From assembly GCA_031963445.1 (NCBI GenBank), contig JASSUH010000001.1:2108001-2172000 (forward strand): a stretch of 64,000 nucleotides of DNA, in the 5' to 3' direction. The stretch is from JASSUD01 sp031963445 (GTDB lineage: Bacteria; Pseudomonadota; Gammaproteobacteria; Burkholderiales; Burkholderiaceae). Position 1 is the first letter of the stretch. Every line of letters starts with the position of its first letter. The notes under the pieces were generated by a model. The model was not told the origin of the DNA. It saw only the letters and a list, made by a program, of their open reading frames with translations, and searched no databases. This document shows positions 43,493-52,373 of this stretch, piece after piece. The translations under genes were made by a program, and so were the position numbers.

Positions 43493-44737
43493 TCAGCTAG
43501 CAACTAGCGTAATACGCGCAAAGCGGCGTTTACCAACTTGCACGACATAAGTGCCTGCTTCTAGCTTTAGGTTTTTATCGCTAATTTTCACTCCATCGAT
43601 GCGCACTCCACCTTGCTCAATATTACGCAACGCTTCACTAGTCGACGGCACCAAGTTAGCTTGCTTGAGCAATGCACCAATAGCGAGGGGTGCGCCGCTT
43701 AATTGAACCTCAGGAATGTCATCAGGAATACCCCCTTGTGCGCGTTGATTAAAATCTTCTAACGCATGCTGAGCGGCTGTTGATGAATGAAAACGGGTGA
43801 CGATCTCTTGCCCTAGTAATACTTTAAAGTCTCGCGGATTACGGCCTGCTTCAGCAGCACGGCGGAATTCATTAATTTCATCGAGGCTGCGTGCCGAGAG
43901 TAATTCATAGTAGCGCCACATTAGCTCATCCGAGATGCTCATTAATTTGCCAAACATATCGTTTGGTTTATCTTGCAAAGCAATCACGTTGCCCTTTGAT
44001 TTGGACATTTTTTCAACGCCATCCAAGCCTTCAAGCAGCGGCATCGTCAAGATGCATTGTGGCTCTTGCCCGGCTTGTTTTTGCAGTTCGCGTCCAACTA
44101 ACAGATTGAATTTTTGATCGGTTCCACCTAACTCTAAATCAGCTTGCAATGCGACCGAGTCGTAGCCTTGCATCAACGGATAGAGAAATTCATGGATCGC
44201 AATCGGTGCATTGCCTTGAAAGCGTTTTTTAAAGTCATCTCGCTCAAGCATACGCGCTACTGTGTATTGCGACGCAAGACGAATCATGCCATCCGCCCCC
44301 AATGCCATTGACCATTCGCTGTTATAGCGAGTTTCGGTTTTATCCCGATCTAAGACCAAAGAGGCTTGCTCAAAATAAGTTTGCGCATTCGCTTTAATTT
44401 GCTCAGGCGTCAACGGTGGTCGGGTCGCATTGCGCCCAGATGGATCTCCAATCAATGAAGTAAAGTCACCAATCAGAAAGATAACGGTATGACCTAATTC
44501 TTGTAGCTGACGCAATTTATTCAACACTACCGTATGACCAAGATGAAGATCTGGCGCGGTTGGGTCAAGGCCAAGTTTGATGCGTAGTGGTTTACCCGTG
44601 GCTTCACTACGTGCGAGCTTTTGCACGAATAGATCTTCAATCAGCAATTCATCACAGCCGCGCTGCGTCACTGCAAGCGCATGACGCACCGCATCAGTGA
44701 TTGGGTAAGGTGTAGAGGGACTTGATGGCGTATTCAT
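43493..44737 (-). CDS. tyrS: Tyrosyl-tRNA synthetase
   Basis: A 414-aa class I aminoacyl-tRNA synthetase. The HIGH motif appears as PDLHLGHTVV and the KMSKS motif as VEKMSKSKGNVIAL. An S4 RNA-binding domain closes the protein (about 345-410, NIEQGGVRIDGVKISDKN). It is divergent from anmK; the 261-bp gap between them holds no gene that I can see. Confidence 0.97.
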   Translation of the reverse strand: MNTPSSPSTPYPITDAVRHALAVTQRGCDELLIEDLFVQKLARSEATGKPLRIKLGLDPTAPDLHLGHTVVLNKLRQLQELGHTVIFLIGDFTSLIGDPSGRNATRPPLTPEQIKANAQTYFEQASLVLDRDKTETRYNSEWSMALGADGMIRLASQYTVARMLERDDFKKRFQGNAPIAIHEFLYPLMQGYDSVALQADLELGGTDQKFNLLVGRELQKQAGQEPQCILTMPLLEGLDGVEKMSKSKGNVIALQDKPNDMFGKLMSISDELMWRYYELLSARSLDEINEFRRAAEAGRNPRDFKVLLGQEIVTRFHSSTAAQHALEDFNQRAQGGIPDDIPEVQLSGAPLAIGALLKQANLVPSTSEALRNIEQGGVRIDGVKISDKNLKLEAGTYVVQVGKRRFARITLVAS

Positions 44738-44998
44738 GGAAGATCATTGAGCAAATGGAAAAATCAGCGCAGCATTGTAAGTGAACAGGCGAAAAAATGG
44801 CAGCGTATGCGCATCGTTTGCTTATTATTTGCTAATACACGGCTGTTGATAGAGAATCGCGCTCGGGTACAATCAGGTAAAGACTGGAGCATCTACAGAC
44901 GTAATAAAAGCACATTTCTATTACCCCCTTATCTTGATGAAAATACAGATAGGTTCTAACCAGCATTCTCTTTAATTTCTCTCCTAAGGAAATCCATT

Positions 44999-46123
44999 TT
45001 GGCAGCAGATATTTATTTTGGCTTGATGTCCGGCACAAGCTTAGATGGGATTGATGCCGTAGCGGTAGAGTTCACCGATGAACAGCATCCCCGTATCCTT
45101 GCTGAAGCTTATATTGAATTTGAGCCGGCGCTGCGCAAAGCACTCTTTGCGCTGCAATCCCCAGGTGATAACGAAATTGATCGAGAAGCGCGGGCGGCGA
45201 ACCAACTGACAGGGTACTATGCGCTCGCTATACGTGAATTGCTTGGTCGCACTTGCTTACGCCCAGCACAGGTGCGTGCGGTTGGTGTGCATGGTCAAAC
45301 TATTCGCCATTGCCCAGAAATGGGCTACACCCGCCAAACGCATAACCCAGCATTATTAGCGGAACTAACCTCGATTGATATCATCGCAGATTTTCGTAGC
45401 CGCGATATTGCAGCAGGCGGCCAAGGCGCTCCGCTGGTACCCGCTTTTCATGCAACCTTGTTTCGTGCTGATAATGAGACTCGTGTGATTTGTAATATTG
45501 GGGGAATTAGCAACCTCACCATCCTCCCGCCAAATAATCAAGGCGAGATCATCGGCTTTGACTGTGGGCCTGGTAACATGCTGCTAGATTATTGGGCCAA
45601 ACACCAGCTCAGCAAACCTTATGACGATAATGGAAAGTTTGCTGCAAGCGGCCAAATCAATGACCCATTACTTGCCGAGCTGCTCACTGAACCTTATTTT
45701 GAAGCAAATCCGCCAAAAAGCACTGGACGCGATCTTTTTAATTCCAGCTGGCTTAACAAAAAACTAGAAAAATTCAGCTCTTTACCCTCGGCGGATGTGC
45801 AAGCTACGTTGACTGCACTGACTGCGACTAGCATAGCGAACGATATTATCCGCTCTGCGTCTGAGTGCAAAAAAGTCTATCTCTGTGGTGGCGGGACACG
45901 CAATTCAACCTTAGTGAGTGCATTAGCTAATGCACTCACTAAGTTAGGCCGGCCAGATATTGCCGTTGCTCCGACTGACGCACTCGGCATACCTGCGTAT
46001 CAAATAGAGGCCTTAGCTTTTGCATGGCTTGCTATGCGCTTTATCAAAGGCCAGCCAGGAAACCTTAGCTCAGTGACAGGAGCGACAGGACCACGTGTGC
46101 TAGGAGCACTCTATCCTCGCTAA
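44999..46123 (+). CDS. anmK: Anhydro-N-acetylmuramic acid kinase
   Basis: A 374-aa kinase recycling cell-wall anhydroMurNAc to MurNAc-6-phosphate. The start is TTG 44999, with AAGGA about 11 bases upstream; no ATG fits. Motifs include FGLMSGTSLDGIDAVAVEF, GQTIRHCPE, GGISNLTIL and DCGPGNMLLD. Family A repeat A7 begins four bases after the stop. Confidence 0.94.
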   Translation: MAADIYFGLMSGTSLDGIDAVAVEFTDEQHPRILAEAYIEFEPALRKALFALQSPGDNEIDREARAANQLTGYYALAIRELLGRTCLRPAQVRAVGVHGQTIRHCPEMGYTRQTHNPALLAELTSIDIIADFRSRDIAAGGQGAPLVPAFHATLFRADNETRVICNIGGISNLTILPPNNQGEIIGFDCGPGNMLLDYWAKHQLSKPYDDNGKFAASGQINDPLLAELLTEPYFEANPPKSTGRDLFNSSWLNKKLEKFSSLPSADVQATLTALTATSIANDIIRSASECKKVYLCGGGTRNSTLVSALANALTKLGRPDIAVAPTDALGIPAYQIEALAFAWLAMRFIKGQPGNLSSVTGATGPRVLGALYPR

Positions 46124-46127
46124 TTTA

Positions 46128-46293
46128 AGAACCTGTTAAGAATCTTCAAAAGTGGGTTGTGTTGGGGTTCCGTATTTAATTAAATGAGTCACCCCAACCT
46201 ATGAAAAATGCCAAAGAATCATAGGTTGGGGTGACGAAGGAACCCCAACATTACGGCCTTAAGAGTGATTTCTAGAAATTATGAACAGGCTCT
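46128..46293. repeat. Family A palindromic repeat (A7), complete
   Basis: A 166-bp element from AGAACCTGTTAAGAATCTTC to ATTATGAACAGGCTCT with both core copies; one arm has the TATTTAATTAAATG module. It abuts repeat E2 directly at its right end. Confidence 0.92.
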
Positions 46294-46358
46294 AAGAAAT
46301 CGCCACAAAACCCCATGGGCAGCATGCCTGGCCTTTGGGATTTTGCAGCGATTTCTTA
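46294..46358. repeat. Family E palindromic repeat (E2)
   Basis: Arms AAGAAATCGCCACAAAACCC and GGATTTTGCAGCGATTTCTT with internal GGGCAGCATGCC. It joins A7 on the left and ends 7 bp before the erpA stop. Confidence 0.78.
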
Positions 46359-46365
46359 ATCAATT

Positions 46366-46848
46366 TCAAGCAGAAAATGAAGAACCGCAACCGCAGGTAG
46401 TGGTTGCATTAGGATTTTTGATAACGAACTGCGCGCCGTTAATATCGTCCTTATAGTCGATTTGTGCACCTACCAAATAGTGATAGCTAAATTCATCGAC
46501 CAACAAACTGAAATCACCCTCTTGCTCTTGGGCAGCGCCCGCCACTTGAGTGTCAGCGCTATCGCTAGGCTCTTTGGCAAACGTAAAGCCTGTGACTGCC
46601 TCATCTTCTTTGACTGCTTGGTCGCAATAAAAGTTGATAACGGTATCACCTTCGCTTATTTCTTCATCAAAAGTAAAACCATATTGATACCCTGAGCAAC
46701 CACCACCTTGCACGAAAACGCGCAGTTTCAACGCTTGGTTGCCTTCTTCATCAATTAATGTTTTAACCTTCTTCACCGCGCTGCCAGTCAAAACCAGCGG
46801 CCCAGGTCTTTTTGTCTTTACTGCAGGTTGTTGTGCCACACTGCCCAT
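46366..46848 (-). CDS. erpA: Iron-sulfur cluster insertion protein ErpA, with insertion
   Basis: A 160-aa A-type carrier delivering Fe-S clusters. I chose ATG 46848 with GGAG six bases upstream. Cluster cysteines are in VQGGGCSGYQYG (C51) and ATTTCGCGSSFSA (C152, C154). Between about residues 71 and 111 there is an extra acidic Q/E/A-rich stretch (AKEPSDSADTQVAGAAQEQE) not found in the usual roughly 115-125-aa ErpA; it falls in a loop before LLVDEFSYHYLVG. The core is otherwise intact. The argC gene that often lies next to it in Burkholderia is absent. Confidence 0.93.
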   Translation of the reverse strand: MGSVAQQPAVKTKRPGPLVLTGSAVKKVKTLIDEEGNQALKLRVFVQGGGCSGYQYGFTFDEEISEGDTVINFYCDQAVKEDEAVTGFTFAKEPSDSADTQVAGAAQEQEGDFSLLVDEFSYHYLVGAQIDYKDDINGAQFVIKNPNATTTCGCGSSFSA

Positions 46849-47074
46849 AACATTCTCCAACTATGCTAACAGCCTCTATTGTAGAACCCATGAGAGGCGT
46901 TATGTACAAATAATAATGCCCATCACTTAGTGATGGGCATTATTATCAAACACGTAATTTGCTTGACTATGCTGCTGAAAGGAAGCTTTAGAAAGGCGCT
47001 GACTAAACCAGCAACAGCGCCATACTCCCTTACCGCAACAGTTGGCGTTTGCAAAGCCAACTGCAAGCCAATGC

Positions 47075-47467
47075 TTAACGTTTTGAGAATTGCTTACGAC
47101 GACGTGCTTTACGCAGACCAACTTTCTTACGCTCAACTTTACGCGCATCGCGTGTCACAAAGCCAGCTTTTGATAAAACTGGTTTGAGACTCGCTTCATA
47201 GTCGATTAATGCACGTGTAATACCGTGACGCACAGCACCAGCTTGGCCTGTTTCACCGCCACCTGTTACATTCACTTTAATATCAAAGACAGAAGCGTTT
47301 TCTGTCAATTCCAGCGGCTGACGCACGATCATCAACGAAGTTTCGCGGGAAAAATATTCAGCAACAGGTTTGTTATTCACAGTTATAACGCCAGTGCCAC
47401 GCTTAATAAAGACACGAGCAACCGCGCTTTTACGACGGCCGGTGCCATAATTCCAATTTCCGATCAT
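47075..47467 (-). CDS. rpsI: 30S ribosomal protein S9
   Basis: A 130-aa ribosomal protein of the small subunit. Typical segments are NYGTGRRKSAVARVFIKRG and the C-terminal tail GLRKARRRKQFSKR that reaches the P-site tRNA. It follows rplM with 12 bp between, the universal rplM-rpsI operon. Confidence 0.98.
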   Translation of the reverse strand: MIGNWNYGTGRRKSAVARVFIKRGTGVITVNNKPVAEYFSRETSLMIVRQPLELTENASVFDIKVNVTGGGETGQAGAVRHGITRALIDYEASLKPVLSKAGFVTRDARKVERKKVGLRKARRRKQFSKR

Positions 47468-47479
47468 AGTTTTATCTCT

Positions 47480-47908
47480 TTAGATTTCGAGCACTTCTGG
47501 TTGCTGTGCGCTATGTGGATGGCTAGCACCAGCATATACATGAAGCTTTTTGTACATTGCATAGCCAAGTGTGTTCTTAGGCAGCATCCCTTTAATAGCT
47601 GATTCTAAGATAAGCTCAGGCTTTTTGGCTCGCACTTCGCTAAGGGTAGGTTCCTTAATGCCACCTGGAAAGCCAGAGTGACGATAGTATTTTTTGTCAG
47701 TCTCTTTATTACCAGTGACTTCAATGGCCTCTGCATTGACGATGATGATGTAATCGCCGGTATCTACGTGCGGGGTATATTCAGGCTTATGCTTGCCGCG
47801 CAAACGGCGTGCTACCTCACTGGCGACACGTCCAAGGACTTTACCCCGAGCGTCAACCACATACCATTTACGCTTGACCGTAGCGGGCTTAGCGGAAAAT
47901 GTTTTCAT
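47480..47908 (-). CDS. rplM: 50S ribosomal protein L13
   Basis: A 142-aa large-subunit protein required early in 50S assembly. Family pattern: KRKWYVVDARGKVLGRVASE near the N-terminus and GMLPKNTLGYAMYKKLHVY near the C-terminus. First gene of rplM-rpsI; its promoter should lie in 47909-47962. Confidence 0.98.
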   Translation of the reverse strand: MKTFSAKPATVKRKWYVVDARGKVLGRVASEVARRLRGKHKPEYTPHVDTGDYIIIVNAEAIEVTGNKETDKKYYRHSGFPGGIKEPTLSEVRAKKPELILESAIKGMLPKNTLGYAMYKKLHVYAGASHPHSAQQPEVLEI

Positions 47909-47963
47909 GCTTAATCCAAAAATGTACTTACTCTATGGGTCAGACTGACTGACTATTGACTCA

Positions 47964-48039
47964 GAATCTGTCCACAAATCGCCTAGAAGGCCGGCTGCAT
48001 TGCAGATGACAGCCTTTTAGGCGATTTGTGGGCAGATTC
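47964..48039. repeat. Long palindrome upstream of rplM
   Basis: GAATCTGTCCACAAATCGCC and GGCGATTTGTGGGCAGATTC form a long stem. The left end (AGAATCTGTCCA) resembles family A/B termini, but the body is unlike other copies. Confidence 0.7.
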
Positions 48040-48156
48040 AATTACGCAGTTTTCCGCCTTTTCCCCATAGGTCTGGTCGGAAAAACGTTGGATTGTAAAG
48101 GAATTTAGACAAGCGCGTCAAAATTTTAAGAAAAATACTTCACGCTACTATTCTTA

Positions 48157-48310
48157 GTAGCCTGTTCATGGTCTTCAAAAGTGGGCTGTGTTGGGGTTTC
48201 TTCGTCGCCCCAACCTATGATTCTTTGGCCATGTTCGTAGGTTGGGGTGACGAAGGAACCCCAACATGACTAACGACAACCTCTTAAATCTCTTCTCTTT
48301 GAGATTATGA
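48157..48310. repeat. Family A palindromic repeat (A8)
   Basis: AGTAGCCTGTTCATGGTC on the left, both core copies inside; the right terminus stops at GAGATTATGA, where the glycine-zipper gene's stop begins (48311). Confidence 0.85.
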
Positions 48311-48511
48311 TTAGTTTATATGCTCAGAACCAAGTACCCCGCCTAAGGCAGCTCCACCAATCGCGCCTAGTGGTCCGCCAGTCACCACATAACCAAGCGC
48401 CCCTCCTGCCGCTGCACCAACGCCCGCTCCTTTTTGTGAATCTGTCAGCGAGGCGCACGCTGTCAAACTCATTACTAGCATCACACTGATTAGACATTTA
48501 ATCACTTTCAT
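48311..48511 (-). CDS. Small glycine-zipper lipoprotein
   Basis: A 66-aa lipoprotein from ATG 48511 (ATG 48514 is adjacent). The lipobox is MSLTAC with the acylated cysteine at about 18. The mature part is a glycine zipper (GAGVGAAAGGALGYVVTGG, then GAIGGAALGGVLG), as in osmotically induced and SlyB/OsmB-like outer-membrane lipoproteins. It terminates exactly where repeat A8 ends. Precise role unknown. Confidence 0.82.
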   Translation of the reverse strand: MKVIKCLISVMLVMSLTACASLTDSQKGAGVGAAAGGALGYVVTGGPLGAIGGAALGGVLGSEHIN

Positions 48512-48733
48512 CATTTCCCCCTTGAAAAACATTGAATCGACCGAAAGGATTGCCATACCTCACAACTGCACCAACGTATCAGCTACATTAGTCGTACTTA
48601 CTCGTGTCTCAATCAGCCTTCGCTTTCTCTCAATCTGAAAATCGTATTAACTGCTTATACTATTTAAACAATACAAACTGTTTGCCCACGCTAAGCTAAA
48701 ATAGCCAGCTCACCTAGCTAAGCTTTACCGCGC

Positions 48734-50455
48734 ATGAATACTGAATCTAACAATCCCCCACTTCCTTCAAACTTTATTCGCACGATCATTGACGAAGACC
48801 GGCGCACTGACAAATGGGCAGGTCGTGTAGAAACTCGTTTTCCGCCTGAACCTAATGGTTATTTGCATATTGGTCATGCGAAGAGTATTTGCCTAAATTT
48901 TGGCATCGCACAAAATTACGGCGGTGTCTGCCATTTACGCTTTGACGATACGAACCCCGAAAAAGAAGACATTGAGTATGTCAACTCCATGATCGATATC
49001 ATTCAATGGCTTGGCTTTTCATGGCAAAAGGATGGCGCTAATCACCTGTACTATGCAAGCGATTACTACGAAAAGCTGTATCGTTTTGCGGAAATATTAA
49101 TTGAGCGCGGCTTAGCCTATGTCGATAGCCAAACTAGCGAGCAAATACGCGTCAACCGCGGCACGCTGGTCGAGCCTGGCACTCCTTCTATTTATCGTGA
49201 GCGCTCCTTAGCTGAAAGTCTCGATTTATTTAGACGAATGCGTGCAGGTGAATTTAAAGAAGGTGAGCATGTACTGCGTGCCAAAATTGATATGGCCTCG
49301 CCTAATTTCAATATGCGCGATCCAGTGCTTTATCGTATCCGCTACGCTAGCCATTACCGTACGGGCGATGCTTGGTGCATTTATCCGCTGTACGACTACA
49401 CGCACTGTATTTCAGATGCGTTAGAAAATATTACGCACTCGCTCTGCTCTCTTGAGTTTGAAGATCATCGCCCTCTTTATGATTGGATTCTCAATCAATT
49501 AGCTGATGCGAATGTGTTTCAACGACCATTGCCCCAGCAAATTGAATTTGCTCGACTCAATTTAACTTACGCCATCACGAGTAAGCGTAAGCTGTTGCAA
49601 TTAGTCCAAGAAAAACACGTCGATGGCTGGGATGACCCGCGCATGCCAACTTTAGTAGGCCTACGACGACGTGGTTTTACGCCTGCCAGCATTCGACTGT
49701 TTTGTGAACGTATTGGTATCTCTAAAGCAGATTCTTGGATTGAGATGAGCGTGCTTGAACAGGCACTGCGCGATGATCTTGACCCTATTGCTCCACGAGC
49801 TGTTGCCGTTCTCAACCCGCTTAAACTGGTGATTGATAATTATCCAGAAGGTGAAAGTGAAGAATGCCGCGCACCTATTCACCCGCACCATCCAGAGCTT
49901 GGGCAACGGACTTTCCTCTTGTCGCGCGAATTATGGATTGAACGAGAAGACTTTAACGAGCAACCACCCAAAGGCTATTTCCGTTTATTTATAGGCAACC
50001 GTGTACGCCTACGCTACGGCTTTGTAGTTGAATGCACGCACGTGGACAAAGATGAACATGGCAACATCAGCGCGGTACATTGCCAATATTTTCCAGATAG
50101 CAAATCAGGCACTGAAGGAGCCGACCGCTATAAAGTGAAGGGCAATATACATTGGGTCAGTGCAGCGCATGCCTATGCAGCTCAGGTGCGTTTATATGAT
50201 CGACTTTTCTGCACCCCTCATCCCGATACAGGCGAACGTAATTTTCTTGAAGAGTTGAATCCTAACTCTAAGCGTGTTGTCAACGCTTACCTAGAGCCGG
50301 GCGTACAACAGATGCAGGCCGAAGAGCAGGTGCAATTTGAACGGCACGGCTATTTCGTGGCGGATCGTGTTGATTCAAAACCAGGCCAGCCAGTCTTTAA
50401 CCAAATTGTCAATTTGAAAGATAGTTGGGCTAAACCTAACTCAAACAAGAAATAA
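48734..50455 (+). CDS. glnS: Glutaminyl-tRNA synthetase
   Basis: A 573-aa class I synthetase. The HIGH motif is FPPEPNGYLHIGHAKS; the KMSKS-like loop is AITSKRKLLQLV. The C-terminal beta-barrel anticodon domain (about 360-570) is complete. Length matches the family. It stands alone with flanking gaps. Confidence 0.97.
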   Translation: MNTESNNPPLPSNFIRTIIDEDRRTDKWAGRVETRFPPEPNGYLHIGHAKSICLNFGIAQNYGGVCHLRFDDTNPEKEDIEYVNSMIDIIQWLGFSWQKDGANHLYYASDYYEKLYRFAEILIERGLAYVDSQTSEQIRVNRGTLVEPGTPSIYRERSLAESLDLFRRMRAGEFKEGEHVLRAKIDMASPNFNMRDPVLYRIRYASHYRTGDAWCIYPLYDYTHCISDALENITHSLCSLEFEDHRPLYDWILNQLADANVFQRPLPQQIEFARLNLTYAITSKRKLLQLVQEKHVDGWDDPRMPTLVGLRRRGFTPASIRLFCERIGISKADSWIEMSVLEQALRDDLDPIAPRAVAVLNPLKLVIDNYPEGESEECRAPIHPHHPELGQRTFLLSRELWIEREDFNEQPPKGYFRLFIGNRVRLRYGFVVECTHVDKDEHGNISAVHCQYFPDSKSGTEGADRYKVKGNIHWVSAAHAYAAQVRLYDRLFCTPHPDTGERNFLEELNPNSKRVVNAYLEPGVQQMQAEEQVQFERHGYFVADRVDSKPGQPVFNQIVNLKDSWAKPNSNKK

Positions 50456-50558
50456 ACCAAGTGGTCAGGCCTTGCCCTTTTGCTGATACAGGGCAACAAC
50501 TATCTAGCCCAATAGCGATACCTGTCGGTGCAAGCAGGTATCGCCTCTCTTTGCCCGC

Positions 50559-51407
50559 TTAATTTTCCGCGCGCTGAGCTATCTTCTGCAAGACATAAGC
50601 GACTGCTGCGAAGCCAAAGCTTGCCGTGACACAAACGCTAGAACCAAAACCAGCACAATTAATCCCAGCTGCAGCATCAACAGGCATCACCAACGGATCA
50701 GAAGCAAGCGTTGCATCCTCTTGTATTGATTCAAATTCGCATGCACCAGAGGGATAAGTCAAAGGCTCATCTGAAAAGATAGCTGGCACTTTAAATTTCA
50801 CTTTTGGCCCACGTGCAAAGCCGTGTTTTTTACGTAAATGCATGCGTACTTTGGCCAGCAGCGGGTCTTGTGTAGTTTGCGCTAAATCGCCTAAACGAAT
50901 ACGCAATGGATCAATCCGACCGCCCGCTCCTCCCACTGTAATCAGCGGTTGTCCATGCGCTACGCACCAAGCAATAATCTCCGCTTTAATCCGGGTTTGA
51001 TCAATCGCATCAATGACGTAATCAAAACCTTCATTAAGAAGTGCAGCAAGATTTTCTTCGTCGATAAATTCATCTCTCTGCGTCACCTCGCAGTGCGGAT
51101 TAATCAGTTGAATCCGCTGCGCCATCGCGCTCACTTTAGCTTGCCCATAATTACCCTGCAGCGCATGAATCTGCCGGTTAGTATTACCTTCACTAATGTG
51201 ATCTAAATCAATCAACGTCAGCCTGCCTACTGCATTACGTGCCAATGCTTCAGCCACCCACGACCCAACGCCGCCAATCCCAATCACGGCAATCTTAGCT
51301 TGTTCAAATAAGCGTAATGCAGCTAGCCCATATAAGCGGCCCACTCCTGTAAAAAGGCGTGTTGATTCAATACTCTCTGTGGCATTAGGAGAAGCTAAAG
51401 ATGACAT
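50559..51407 (-). CDS. tcdA: tRNA threonylcarbamoyladenosine dehydratase TcdA
   Basis: A 282-aa E1-like enzyme (also CsdL/YgdL) that cyclises t6A to ct6A at tRNA position 37. Start at ATG 51407. The nucleotide-binding site is KIAVIGIGGVGSWVAEALAR, with LIDLDHISEGNTNRQ. A hydrophobic C-terminal segment (INCAGFGSSVCVTASFGFAA) is typical. It diverges from pdxH. Confidence 0.93.
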   Translation of the reverse strand: MSSLASPNATESIESTRLFTGVGRLYGLAALRLFEQAKIAVIGIGGVGSWVAEALARNAVGRLTLIDLDHISEGNTNRQIHALQGNYGQAKVSAMAQRIQLINPHCEVTQRDEFIDEENLAALLNEGFDYVIDAIDQTRIKAEIIAWCVAHGQPLITVGGAGGRIDPLRIRLGDLAQTTQDPLLAKVRMHLRKKHGFARGPKVKFKVPAIFSDEPLTYPSGACEFESIQEDATLASDPLVMPVDAAAGINCAGFGSSVCVTASFGFAAVAYVLQKIAQRAEN

Positions 51408-51547
51408 ATAGTTAAACTCTTGACGAATATAAAAGCTGAGAAGGTATTTAAAGAGACTCTGGCTCAATCGCGCGCAAGGATACCTTTACTACCAGTAAAC
51501 TGCATAATTAAACTCATTCCAAAAGCTAAGAAAAAGTTACATCAGCC

Positions 51548-52186
51548 ATGACTAAAAATATCGATATAAGCCGAGATTATTCACTAGATTCACTTGATGA
51601 AGCTGCTCTCGATCCGAACCCAATTCGTCAATTTGAGCACTGGTTCGAGCAGGCAATCGAAGCTCAATTACCTGATCCTAATGCCATGACGCTCGCAACA
51701 GTTGGGCTAGATAACCGTCCTTCGGCACGTATTGTGCTCCTTAAAGGCATAACCCAAGATGGGTTTACTTTTTTTACCGATTATCGCAGCCGTAAGGCTC
51801 AAGAGCTTGAACGAAACCCTCAAGGCAGTTTAGTTTTTTACTGGGCTAAATTAGAACGTCAAGTGCGTATCGAAGGAATCATCAAAAAAACCAATGAGTC
51901 AGAAAGCGATTTTTATTTTGACTCTCGCCCGTTAGCTTCAAGAATCGGAGCATGGGCATCTGAGCAAAGTGCGGTGCTGCAAGAGCGTGCTTTTCTTGAT
52001 GAACGCTACGCTCAATATGCTGCCCAGTTTGGTGAGCATCCACCACGCCCTGCTCATTGGGGCGGCTATCAACTAACGCCTGTGTGCTGCGAATTTTGGC
52101 AAGGACGCCCTTCCCGGCTGCATGACCGGGTTCAATATTTACGTGATTTAGATAACCAATGGCACATAACAAGGCTGTTTCCCTAA
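51548..52186 (+). CDS. pdxH: Pyridoxamine 5'-phosphate oxidase
   Basis: A 212-aa FMN enzyme making pyridoxal 5'-phosphate. FMN and substrate-binding segments are RPSARIVLLKGITQDGFTFF, FYWAKLERQVRIEG and SRIGAWASEQS; the C-terminus WQGRPSRLHDRVQY closes the active site. Length and order are standard. Confidence 0.95.
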   Translation: MTKNIDISRDYSLDSLDEAALDPNPIRQFEHWFEQAIEAQLPDPNAMTLATVGLDNRPSARIVLLKGITQDGFTFFTDYRSRKAQELERNPQGSLVFYWAKLERQVRIEGIIKKTNESESDFYFDSRPLASRIGAWASEQSAVLQERAFLDERYAQYAAQFGEHPPRPAHWGGYQLTPVCCEFWQGRPSRLHDRVQYLRDLDNQWHITRLFP

Positions 52187-52373
52187 CATCTGCTCTTCAG
52201 TCTGCTAAAAGACTGTGCTGCTCGCTTTTATGTTTGCAGCGTTTGTCCTCTTTACCCAGAATGACTGCATGCCAACTCCTGCACAGTTTTACCCCGCTAC
52301 AGCCTTCTTTGACTGGCAATTTTTTATCGCCAATAGCATTTTCCTCATTTCGCCTAATCGGAGGAGAGTTCAA

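Noticed and set aside
44747..44959. A 70-codon frame between tyrS and anmK
   Set aside because: It has no motif and no ribosome binding site; the missing neighbour gene in this place is not recognisable in it.
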